Source: Sesamum alatum
Lineage: Eukaryota; Streptophyta; Magnoliopsida; Lamiales; Pedaliaceae
Assembly: GCA_034509735.1 (NCBI GenBank)
Contig: JACGWO010000006.1
Coordinates: 201,001 to 265,000 of the forward strand
Length of the DNA stretch: 64,000 nt
Direction of reading: 5' to 3'
Both the position numbers and the translations under genes were made by a program. Shown here piece by piece: positions 53,131-62,766 of the stretch; the stretch's first letter is position 1; each line of letters begins with the position of its first letter. Under the pieces are notes generated by a model. It was given only the letters and a program-made list of their open reading frames with translations, ran no database searches and was not told the origin of the DNA.

Positions 53131-53715
53131 TGATATGGGTCGTAGATGCAGGTCCTCGTGTAAGGGTTCCCATCTCGTAGTCCCAAGAACGAGGCTGAAG
53201 AAACCAGGCGTCGTAAATAACGAGGCCGGGCAAAAGATGCGTAGGTGAAAATACGAAGGGGGCCTGGAAAAGAGTACGTCGGCCGTTAAGGGCCTCGTAT
53301 GACCAGGTACCCCCGATCGTGCTGGTTGTTGGGGGCCTCGTATGACCAGATATCCCCCATCGTGCGAGAGGAGCGAACGCATGGCAGAAGAGGCAGAAGA
53401 TAGAGTCACCAAATAAACAAAGAGTGGTTGTGGCTGTGGCTGTGGAGCTCCAATAGATAAGAGGGGCTTACTTAATAAGTCTACCCACGAATGAAGCTAG
53501 AAACGAGCACCTTCACCCTCGGATAAACATGAGGGAAAAAGAAATCTTAACCAAACCTGACAAGATCAGATATGCCAAATCAAAGAATATCCTGGATAAC
53601 AGATTTTCGGATATGTTTACGACCCCCGGAACTCAGCTATAAAAACCCGCACCACAAGCACCCAAAGGGCAGATTTTAATCTTCTCTCTTGAGTATAAAG
53701 ATTCCCACCACATCA
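53131..53715 (+). repeat. 5' LTR of the gypsy element
   Basis: It is 585 bp. A TATA box (CTATAAAAAC) is at about 53638-53647, and GCAGATTTTAATCTTCTCTC follows near the presumed R region. The internal phrase GGCCTCGTATGACCAG occurs twice. Confidence 0.9.
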
Positions 53716-53749
53716 AATTGGCGCCGTCTATGGGAACTCAACCAGAAGA

Positions 53750-55080
53750 ATGGTTAAAAGACAGGTAATGGGAAAGTCATGGGGGGAAGAAGGCCGAATG
53801 GGAGGAGAGGCTAGTCAAGGACCCACGAGAATCATGAGCAGAATGATGAGGCACCGGATGTTTGGGAACCCACAGAACAACAGCCCACCAATGCTAGCAA
53901 TATCAGAGGATTGCAAGAAGAAGCAGCAGAAAAGGGGGGCTAGAGCGGCCCTGCGTTGGGTTCACCTCCTGAGGGAAAATGACCCAAACAGGGTTAGCCA
54001 TGCAGGCCCTTCGGCAGGGGCGGGATCTGTAGGCAGTAGCTGAGCCCCATCACCGGTGCAACCCCAACCAAGAGACCCGACGGAAGATCCGCGAATTGAG
54101 TTGCTGCAAAAAGAACTCAAGGAGTTACGCCAGCAACTGATCCCTGAAGTCCCCAGTATAAGGAGAGGAAGCCCCTTTTTGCCGGAAATTATGGCCGCAG
54201 CATTACCTGAACACATGCCCTCCCACCGCTGGCCTGCAATGGAGGAGACAAAGGAGACCCCAGGGATCACATAGACCAGTTCGTCGCAACCATGGACTGA
54301 CTGGGCTCAAATGATTCATTGCTATGTCGAGTATTCTGCACCACATTGGTGGGAAGAGCTCAGACGTGGTTCTCGCACCTAGCTCCGGTATCTATACATA
54401 ACTTTGACCATCTGACAAGAAGTTTCATTCATCACTTTGCAGGAAATAAACGCTATCCTAAAAACCTGAGTCATTTGTTTGCCATCGTGCAAGAAGAGGG
54501 GGAACCCCTAAGAAGCTACGTGCAAAGGTTCTCGAATGAGATCCAAGAGATACCCAATATAAGCCCAAGCTTTTTATCGGGGATAATGGCCCAAGGGTTG
54601 AGAAATAGTGGTTTGGCAGACTCATTCATAGGGGAACCAACATCTAACTGGGATGAACTCTTAGCCAGGGCGGAACGATTCATCCTTACAGAAGAATCTA
54701 GAAGGATAAAAGGCGCGCAACGCCCCCATAGAGTGGCGCTAAAGGAAACTTACTGACGGTCCCCAGACCAGGAAAGACAGAATGGGTACGAGAGAAAATG
54801 AAGGGAAAGAGCTTGACCGCCCGAAGCTTATACACCCTTGAAAACCACTCGGACCGAGGACCTAATGATGATAGGAAGAAGTGAGCAGATAAGATGGCCT
54901 CATAAGATGAAGGAAAGTGAGGGCTGACAAAGGTCGTCCAGATTTTGCAACTTCCACCAAGATCGAGGGCATACCACGGAAGAATGTTTCCACCTGAAAG
55001 AGGAATTAGAAAGACTGATACAGATGGGCCAATTTAAACACCCGATCCGTTCTAGCAAAGAGTCAACCCACGTACCAGAG
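53750..55080 (+). pseudogene. Gypsy gag, interrupted
   Basis: Starting at ATG 53750 the frame meets TGA at 54041-54043 and resumes in the same frame. It then shifts by one near 54280-54320 and continues as the gag capsid core at 54319-54756 (LVGRAQTWFSHLAPVSIHNF, later LRSYVQRFSNEIQEIPNIS), ending TGA. A further readable block at about 54950-55045 (FCNFHQDRGHTTEECFHLKE) is the C-terminal Cys/His part of gag. At least three breaks mean that no full gag can be made from this copy. Confidence 0.85.
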
Positions 55081-55084
55081 ACCC

Positions 55085-55490
55085 TTTTTTTCTAGTGTAT
55101 GGATCCGAGGCTCTCATCCCAACCACAATTACCGAACTAACAGTGCGAGTAGCTCGATACGATGAAGAGACCAATACCGAAGCTAGAGGGCTCGAATTAA
55201 ATCTCATCGATGAAAGGCACACTGAAGCAAGGATCAGGTTGGAAAATTATCGACGAAGGACCGTACGGGCATATAACTCAACCGTCAGACAACGAATCTT
55301 GCAGCTCGGAGACCTAGTGTTGAGAAAAGTTGAGGTTCAGAGGCCGGTAGGAAAGCTTGAACCCAAATGGGAAGGGCCCTACGTCGTCAAAGTAGTCTTG
55401 AGAGAGGGGGTTTACAAACTTGCCTCATTAAGTGGCCATGAAATCCCCCGAAGTTGGAGCATCTGTAATCTCAAAAAGTTCTACTGTTAA
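55085..55490 (+). pseudogene. C-terminal end of gypsy integrase
   Basis: It begins FFLVYGSEALIPTTI, the standard sequence that follows the integrase core in plant gypsy elements. It continues through NYRRRTVRAYNSTVRQRILQ and LGDLVLRKVE to the RNA/DNA-binding end EPKWEGPYVVKVVLREGVYK, stopping after KKFYC at 55488-55490. The junction with gag at about 55080 shows a clean loss of all central pol domains. Confidence 0.88.
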
Positions 55491-55554
55491 AATTATTACC
55501 AAGTAATAAGGAAAACCAATGGAATTTCGACATCACCATATGCGCACCCCCACC

Positions 55555-55858
55555 AAGGTTCGAAGTTAAGAACCTATTAAGGTTCGAAGTCAAGAAAGAA
55601 CCCACCAAGGTTCGAAGTTAAGAAAGAATCCATTAAGGTTCGAAGTTAAGAAAGAACCCACCAAGTTTCGAAGTTAAGAAAGAACCCATTAAGGTTTGAA
55701 GTCAAGAAAGAACTCATCAAGGTTCGAAGTTAAGAAAGAACCCATTAAGGTTCGAAGTCAAGAAATAACCTACTGAGGTTCGAAGTTAAAAGAAAAAGAA
55801 CCTTCAAAGGTTCGAAGTTAAGAAAGAACCCATCGGGGTTCGAAGTTAAGAGAGAAAA
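55555..55858 (+). repeat. 28-bp tandem repeat, about 11 copies
   Basis: The unit is AAGGTTCGAAGTTAAGAAAG followed by AACCCA and CC or TT. Eight adjacent units are 28 bp; the first is shortened, the ninth expanded by about four bases and the last partial. Units ending in CC and TT tend to alternate, suggesting growth by a 56-bp dimer. TTCGAA forms a small palindrome in each unit. The array sits just downstream of the integrase stop, in the transcribed but non-coding part of the element. Confidence 0.92.
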
Positions 55859-56107
55859 TTATTAAAGTACTAAAATTCGAGGACCATTGTAATTCAAAGT
55901 TAAAAAAGGAAGCTAAAAGAGGGGGGAGTAATCAAAATAGGGCACAAAGAAATATCATGCAAAAAACATCATTCGATAAATGAACTGTCAGAGAGCTTCT
56001 ATTACAAAAACAAGCACGAACACAAGCAAAATTATAAGAAGCCTCTTTCAAAAGAGGAGGGGAATCACCCAAAAATATTCCCCAGAAAGCAAAAGATATT
56101 AAAAATC

Positions 56108-57723
56108 CTAACTAGAGGGGCCTACGTTAGTATTTCCAAAGCCATTTGCGCGAACATTTACAAAACTAAAATCAAAGTCAGGAGGCAGGTTGCCGATGTT
56201 CTTGAATTGGGCTAAACAAGTTGCAAAGCCATCTACATAGTAGGCCGAAGCTTGACGGTACATCTCATCCGCATACTCCGAAGACCCCTTAAAAGCAGAA
56301 ACAACAGACGAAGCCCTTTCCTCGCGACCTAGAGCGTACGCTTGCATAGTGGAAGCCTTGATGGCCGCATTCTCCATAGTCATCATAGCTGTGGGCCTTT
56401 CACCATTTGATTTTTTAGAGCGTCGAGCTCCTCCTTCAGACTATTCTCTCTATCTCGAGCCTGGGCCTCGATCTCAGCACATTGGACTCGGACTACGGCC
56501 TTGGCTTCTTGCAACTCCCGACAAAACATTTCGCCATTTCTTAGTACGTAAGAGTATTTTTCCACCAGAGCAGTAACAGCTGTGGGGATCTGGAAGAACA
56601 AGAAAGAGAATAAGAATTATAAAAAAAAAAAAAAAGAGAGACGGGGAAAAGGTAAACTCACGACAGAGGCATTGGAGAGTATGAGGTTGCCTATACTCGT
56701 AAAAGCTAGAGGGACAACTTCTATCACCGGGGTTTCCTGAGGACAGGGCACCAAAGAGGATGGGGGAGGGTCGTCGTTGGTGTAGGAGTTAGCTCAGGAG
56801 GCAGGTCCGAGGGAGTCGAAGGAGCTGACCTTGTTCCCGAATGCGAGGGCATGGCCGGGACATTGTTAGAAATAAATTTGCATACAGAAGCTCGGTTCAT
56901 CATTATTCCTGCAAAAGAAGACAAATCAAACAATCAACTTTAAAAGGAAGTAAGAGTCTTTGCATGGAGACTTACGAAATCTAGTTAAACGATCGAGGGG
57001 GCCCTCGTATCTGTCAGGTGCTGGGTGAAGGCCCGCCACTATCAGTAACTCCTCCTCCAGGATTTTCGTGGCATTAAACTCATGGTCTACCAGACCAGCC
57101 TCCTTCATCACCCTCTTAATATGTCCCAGGTTCAGAGGGGGTAAAGCATTCAAAGACCAAGCCCAAGCAGTGGGAACGTTCCATTCAGGTTTCCTAACAA
57201 AAAAGAAGTGAGATTTCCAAGCCCCATGGGATGAAGGTTTCTCCCTAAGAAAAGTAAGCCCAGGGCGTGGGGATAGATAGAAAAAACATTCTCCAGTGGT
57301 AACTTTAGGAGCTAAAACTCCTAGGAAGTTTTCGACAGAAGGAGAAAAGCCATAAAGTTGAGAGCACAAAAGAAATCCTACTACCAACCTATAGGAATTT
57401 GGCAAGAGCTGGCTAGGAGGGATTCCTAATAGGTTGAAAATTTCGACCATAAGGAAAGGCAGTGGGAACTTCAGCCCAGAAAGGAGTTGGGCCGAATATA
57501 CGGTCAGAAACCCAGGAGGAGGATTGCTAGCAGCCATAGAGGTAGAAGGAAAAACCCAGTCATAAGTAGCGGGAAGAGCAATTTGGGCTACCAATTTTCT
57601 AATGGATTCCTCAGTCATAGTAGTGGGGGTGCCTGAAATCACCGCCATAGCCTTACTAGACGCCATGACTGAAACTGGGGATGCAGTTTCACTAGAAGAG
57701 GAAACCCTAGTGTGACGGGGCAT
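56108..57723 (-). pseudogene. Opposite-strand, three-exon gene inside the gypsy element (Transposase_28-like)
   Basis: On the minus strand exon 1 runs 57723-56976 from ATG, exon 2 56908-56662 and exon 3 56589-56108. Each intron has GT-AG ends (GTAAGT/TTGCAG and GTGAGT/TTCCAG) and the phases agree across both. Exon 1 resembles the 'putative gypsy type transposon' family (PF04195): LTVYSAQLLSGLKFPLPFLM, then FNLLGIPPSQLLPNSYRLVV and FFFVRKPEWNVPTAW. Exon 3 contains a heptad-rich coiled coil (EAKAVVRVQCAEIEAQARDR, then ENSLKEELDALKNQM) and a tail ending FGNTNVGPSS. Total about 490 residues. There are two frame slips: in exon 2 near 56770-56780 and in exon 3 near 56390. Function unknown; similar antisense frames are known from Tat-lineage elements. 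The strand and the introns mean that it cannot be read from the genomic retroelement RNA. Confidence 0.72.
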
Positions 57724-58371
57724 CTTCCCTCTAATTTTTGGGGCAAAAGTCGTGAAACAAGAGGAGGAGAATTAGGTCCAGAAGTCCCAGAAGATGTCCA
57801 ATCACTAGTAGAGCCCCCGCCCATAAAACCCCCAGAACAGGACGGATCGCTCGCACCTACCTCCTTACCCCAAAATTCAAAGAGGAACAATCAAGCATTA
57901 AAAGGAAGGAGGCAATCCAGCAGAGATGTAAAACGTAGTACCTGGAAAAACGGAGATGAAGGATGTTGAAACAGTGCGGTTGAAGAATCTTCGCTTTGAA
58001 ATGGGAGGATGCAAGAAGAAAAGAATGGAGGAAGAAGAAGATGAGAGGGGGGTATTTAAAGGGGTAAGTAAGAATTTGAAAGGGTGCCTTAGGGGAAAGG
58101 TAAAAAGGCTGTCAGTAAAAATGAGGGGTCTTGGCGAAAGGACACGCGGCAACCCACGAATGCACAGAAAGGGAGGTGGCAGGCGCGTTCCAACCGCGTG
58201 GCCAAACTAGTGGGCGACAGTTAAAAAAGAGGCAATCATTACTGCAAGGTTAAAAACCTCTCTCCTCAACTCTCAAAAAACCAAAAAGTTAGAGTTTTCA
58301 AAAATTCAAAAGTCATGAAGAACCTCTTTTATCCCGCCAAAAGAAAGGATAAAAGAGGCTGGGTGGGGAAG

Positions 58372-58950
58372 TGATATGGATCGTAGATGCAGGTCCTCAT
58401 GTAAGGGTTCTCATCTCGTAGTCCCAAGAACGAGGCTGAAGAAACCAGGCGTTACAAATAACGAGGCCGGGCAAAAGATGTGTAGGTGAAAATATGAAGG
58501 GGGCCTGAGAAAGAGTACGTCGACCGTTAAGGGCCCCGTATGACCAGGTACACCCTATCATGCTGGCCGTTGGGGGCCTCGTATGACCAGATATCCCGCA
58601 TCGTGCGAGAGGAGCGAAGGCATGACGGAAGAGGCAGAAGATAGAGTCACCAAAGGAACAAAGAGTGGTTGTGGCTGTGGCGCTCCAATACATAAGAGGG
58701 GCTTACTTAATAAGTCTACCCACGAATGAAGCTAGAAACGAGCACCTTCACCCTTGGATAAATAGGATGAAAAAAGAAATCTTAACCAAACCTGACAAGA
58801 TCAGATACCCCAAATCAAAGAATATCTTGGATAACAGATCTTCGGATACGTTTACAACCCCCGGAACTCAGCTATAAGAACCCGCGCCACAAGCACCCAA
58901 AGGGCAGATTTTAATCTTCTCTCTTGAGTATAAAGATTCCCACCACATCA
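58372..58950 (+). repeat. 3' LTR of the gypsy element
   Basis: It is 579 bp, starting TGATATGGATCG and ending CACATCA. It differs from the 5' LTR by scattered substitutions, mostly transitions at CG sites (for example 'gcgtcgtaaat' against 'gcgttacaaat'), and by small deletions such as one copy of 'gtggct'. The TATA box is altered to CTATAAGAAC. Confidence 0.9.
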
Positions 58951-60331
58951 AGAAAGATGATATGTTTGTAATCCAATCAAGCATGAGCTTGTAGATGAGC
59001 CAAATCCGAATACGTGGATTGACATACTTTCATTGCTACATGTTCAATCCATCCACGATAATGTGCCAATGTGTTAATTGATTAATTAGCATGCCCAAAT
59101 TATTATTTTATGTGAAATTATTATTATTATGAATTATCTATTATTTTTTGCCAATATATATATATATGTATATATATGCAAATCCACTGCATAATTCATT
59201 TGACAAGGTGAAGGGGTCAGCTCCCCCTTAATTCATTCTAAATAGTGTGTTATTTAGAATCTGCATATGTCTATGTTGTTTCGTTGAATACAGTTTGCAA
59301 ACAAACAGTTAGGAACAATAAAACAAAACTTTTAGATAGTGATGTTTATACTAGAAAAAATGATTAGTAAACTTAGCTTGATACGAGTTGTATAGTAACA
59401 ACTCGTGTACAACAATCAAATCGTAGAGTAATTTGCTTGTTTTAAAGAAATTAGCCGCCCCATTTCCACACACATCGGGTGCTACGCCATTCTTTCAAGA
59501 TATGACGGTATAGGATTGCAATGTTGTACTGTGTCGAAACCTTGATCAGTAACTCAGCTACCAGAACTTGAGAAAAATCAAACCAAGAACCAATGAGAGA
59601 GAAAGTAGAGAGAATAGTATGTATTTGCACAAGTGTGTAAGTGTTTTGTGTATGTTCTCTTTTGCGGGCAACTCTATTTATAGAGCCTTCGCCATTAGTT
59701 GTCATTAGCAGTCACTAACCCAAAATTAAACAAAAAAAAAAAAAAAGAAAAAATAATTTGAAAAACTGTCAAAAATATTTAGTAATTGAAAAAATGTTTG
59801 ACGTTTTAAAACTGTCAGGTTTAAATTCAAGATTAATTCAAACTTTCTACAAAATGATAAATATTGAGATATTCATTCTAACGCCCGGTCCTGGTCAGGA
59901 CGGACCGGTGAGCAGTGCCAATGCGCATGTAGGATCCACTATTGTCTCTTGTCTACACTTCAAATGGTGTTGAGTTTTAAACTTAATATAAAAAGATACT
60001 TTCTTTAAAGGATTTCCACTCTAGGACAAGCTAATAGTTGATTTAACTTTTACCAGATGTTTTGAAAATTGGACCTGTCATTGAATCGGTTGATCCAAAA
60101 TATATTATATACATATATATATATATAGCATATTAATACATTATATATCAATAGATCACATAAAATACAATGTATAGCAATATTTTACAATAATGGTATA
60201 ATTTATAAATATATACAATCTATAATAATTTAACAATAAAAACCAACAAATCTTTTGAAGGAAACAAATCAAATAAAAAATTAAACTAACAACTTAAATT
60301 AAAAACCCCCCAAATACATTATCTATTAATG
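58951..60331. other. AT-rich spacer
   Basis: It contains a (TA)n tract at about 59155-59175 and an A run near 59732-59745. The 84-codon minus-strand frame (59451-59705) has no recognisable domain. Nothing else could be assigned. Confidence 0.45.
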
Positions 60332-60836
60332 ACTTAAATACATTTTTGGTTCGGTAAGTTAGTCATTTTGACATTTTAGTCCTTTATTTTTCTAGGGTAG
60401 CAAATAAGTCTTGTAATTTTTTATTTTTTTGCAATTTTGGTCCTTTAATCGCCGGAGTTTGCAAATATTGGCGGAAAAAAAGCACGTGCAAATTTAATTT
60501 GGAGCTTTTGTTCCTATTGGTCTATTTAATGGACCAAAATCGCTTACTGGATCTTTTTGCTATTCTAAAAAGATAAAGGACTGAAATGTTAAAATACAAA
60601 AAATATAGGATAAAAATTTGCTAGTCATGCTGGCAACAATTGACTAATAGGAACAAAAGTCTCAAATTTAAAAAAGCACGTGCGCAACACGTGCTTTTTT
60701 ACAACATTTGCAGTTCCAGCGACTGGAGGATCAAAATCCTGAAAATTTTAAAAGTTGCTAACTTAAAAAAATAAAATACTAAAAAACTAAAATACAAAAG
60801 ATACATCACCCAAAAAAAAAAAAAAAACATTTAAGT
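60332..60836. mobile_element. MITE, second copy of the family at 2694-3185
   Basis: The long imperfect inverted-repeat arms begin ACTTAAATACATTTTTGG on the left and ACTTAAATG on the right (read inward). Internal landmarks shared with 2694-3185 include 'tatttaatggaccaaaat', 'aattgacta.taggaacaaaa' and 'actaaaatacaaaaga'. Here the centre also holds three AAGCACGTGC/GCACGTGC palindromic motifs absent from the first copy. A target duplication was not evident. Confidence 0.55.
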
Positions 60837-61264
60837 ATGTGGAGCTGCTGAGATGGTAGCATCTTTGCTGGATCAAAGATTGAGGGACCATACCATTTGT
60901 TGGCAAAGAATAATCTGTTCACAGACCAGCTCGTTTTAGACCCCAATTTGATAGCTCCCTGTCGCAGTATAAGCTTCTTGTGAGAAAGGTGTGACGAAAT
61001 CTTATGAATTTGATGGCTTGGGCTCATTTTCGGCGGCATTAGAGTTTCCCCAAGTGGCTGTAGAAATGGAGAGACAATTGGATGGATAGGTACAAGACAA
61101 GAAACTAAGATGTTGAGTTGATCAGGAGGTAAAATAGAAGTATTGGTGGTGATGCTGGGCCGGAGTTTGATGGGACAGATTTTAGTTGGCAACACGAAGC
61201 ATCGATCTGATGAATGCTGCATGCACGGAATACTTTGCCTGAATTGAGCAACATACTGCTGCAT
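60806..61264 (-). other. Unrecognised 152-codon ORF, possibly a gene fragment
   Basis: An ATG at 61264 opens a frame rich in Pro, Ser, His, Leu and basic residues, with very few acidic ones. Its last codons run through the A-tract of the neighbouring MITE and so end in a run of Phe. The length is notable for AT-rich DNA, but I see no domain, signal or membrane segment. It may be a real small gene truncated by the MITE, a gene fragment, or chance. Confidence 0.25.
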
Positions 61265-61948
61265 TGTTGAGTGAGAGATCGATCATCTCACGTTGATTGT
61301 TATTGTAAAAAAGAGAGTGACATGATGATGGTCAAGGGTGGGATTGACCGTAATTAATGAGCTTCTTGGTGTGATCAAGGGCAAAGGGACCCGACCTAGA
61401 TTCACAAATTAAGGTTACTTTCCTATCAGATAAGATCATAATTTAGAAAAAGGGTTTTCCGATTCGAGTGAGGGAGGAGCTTCGGAAATTAGAGTAAGAA
61501 GATGAAGATTTCTCTTGAAATTGTTCCTTTCATTTTCATTTCCGTAAGATGAACTTAATACAAATATTTGAAGTAGGATTTAATGCCAAGTGTCTAAATC
61601 TTAGTCCAATAGTACTATTCCTAATAACAACATATTCTTTTACTTATATCCATAGCATAATATATATAATATTAATGCCAGTGGATTTAATATATTAGAT
61701 TAAACTTATGTTTAATTGTTACTGGAGTCCACAATCGGACCAACTTCTTTAATAAGTATTTTGGACCTTTTGCACCATAAAACTTGGCCCAACCGTATCA
61801 CTAACATATATCCCTGGCTAGTGCTACATCTGAAATTGAAGTGCACTAATTTTCCAACATATGTGCTACAATATTGAATGTAAGGGGAGAAAAAGATAAA
61901 AGATTGATCAATGTCATAAAACAAAAGATTTGGAAGCAATCAATATAG
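61265..61948. other. AT-rich spacer
   Basis: No coding frame of note and no bounded element was seen. Confidence 0.45.
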
Positions 61949-62417
61949 AGGCAAAATTATATTTTTTGTCCCATAGGATTAATGGGCCAACGTTTTTGGT
62001 ATCACGCTTTCTGAAATGACCAATTTAGTTCCAAAATTAGGAATTTTTGACACTTCTGGTCCCACACTTCCTAAAATGACCAATTTAGTCTCAAAATTGA
62101 GAATTTTCAACACATTTGGTCCCATTAGATAATTTCCGTCAAAAATGCTAACGGCAAAAGTCTCGCCGTTAGTGGGAAGATAATCTATTATGTTCCAGGA
62201 CAAAGGTAATAATTCCCAGGCTTCTACGTCGGTTGAACAATTTAAGTGCTCCCACTAACAGCGAGACGTTTGTCGTTAACATTTTTTATGAATATCATCT
62301 AATGGGATCAAATGTATCGAAAAATTTTAATTTTTAGTCTAAATTGATCATTTCAGAAAGCGCGGGACGAAAAGTGTTACTCCCCAATACCATGGGATCA
62401 AAATTTATAATTTTGCC
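61949..62417. mobile_element. Mutator-like MITE with a perfect 9-bp target duplication
   Basis: TCAATATAG occurs directly on both sides (61940-61948 and 62418-62426). The element is a large inverted repeat of 469 bp: it begins AGGCAAAATTATATTTTTTG and ends with the complement of GGCAAAATTATAAATTTTG. Both arms share 'tgggatcaaatgt' (and complement), 'aaattgatcatttcagaaagcg' in part, and a CTAACGGC/GCCGTTAG hairpin near the centre. The left arm carries an extra partial duplication ('atgaccaatttagt' appears twice). No transposase frame is present. Confidence 0.85.
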
Positions 62418-62766
62418 TCAATATAGATTATTGCCCTTGTATGAAGGTTGTGTTGAAGATGAACGAACATAACTCTTGGTAAATGATTGAGTTATCAGCA
62501 TTATTATTTATAAATTTTTGTATTGTATAGCCAAAACCCAAAAGAAAGTGGACATTGTGAGAATCTGACTGAAAGGTCCAAAAATAGAATAATAGTTAAA
62601 AGAGTCAACAGCCTGGAAACTCCCCTATTTCCCCTCTCTCCTCCTTTTCTCCTTCCCCTTCATGAAACCCCACCGCCACCGTCGCCTTCGCATCCCTCTC
62701 AAAACCCTCACTCTATAACCCTAATTCCACACCCGGAAAACATTCCGAGTATTCTTACCATTCAAA

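Larger units (their letters stand above)
53131..58950 (+). mobile_element. Two-LTR Ty3-gypsy element lacking most of pol, with antisense gene
   Basis: The 5' LTR (53131-53715) and 3' LTR (58372-58950) are highly similar, start TGATATGG and end CACATCA. A primer-binding site (TTGGCGCCGTCTATGGGA, from 53718) follows the 5' LTR, and a purine tract (GGTGGGGAAG) precedes the 3' LTR. Inside, in order: gag with a zinc-finger-like end (53750-55080), a junction straight into the integrase C-terminus (55085-55490), a 28-bp tandem array (55555-55858), an opposite-strand intron-containing gene (56108-57723) and about 650 bases up to the 3' LTR. Protease, RT, RNase H and the integrase core are missing, so it can move only with help from another element. 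The layout, with extra DNA and an antisense frame 3' of pol, resembles Tat/Retand-type elements. The flanking five bases (GGAGA and AGAAA) do not form a clean target duplication. Confidence 0.88.

Noticed and set aside
55555..55858. CRISPR-like array
   Set aside because: The units are directly adjacent tandem repeats without unique spacers, inside a plant retrotransposon.
53126..58955. 5-bp target duplication around the gypsy element
   Set aside because: GGAGA on the left and AGAAA on the right do not match well enough to claim a duplication.
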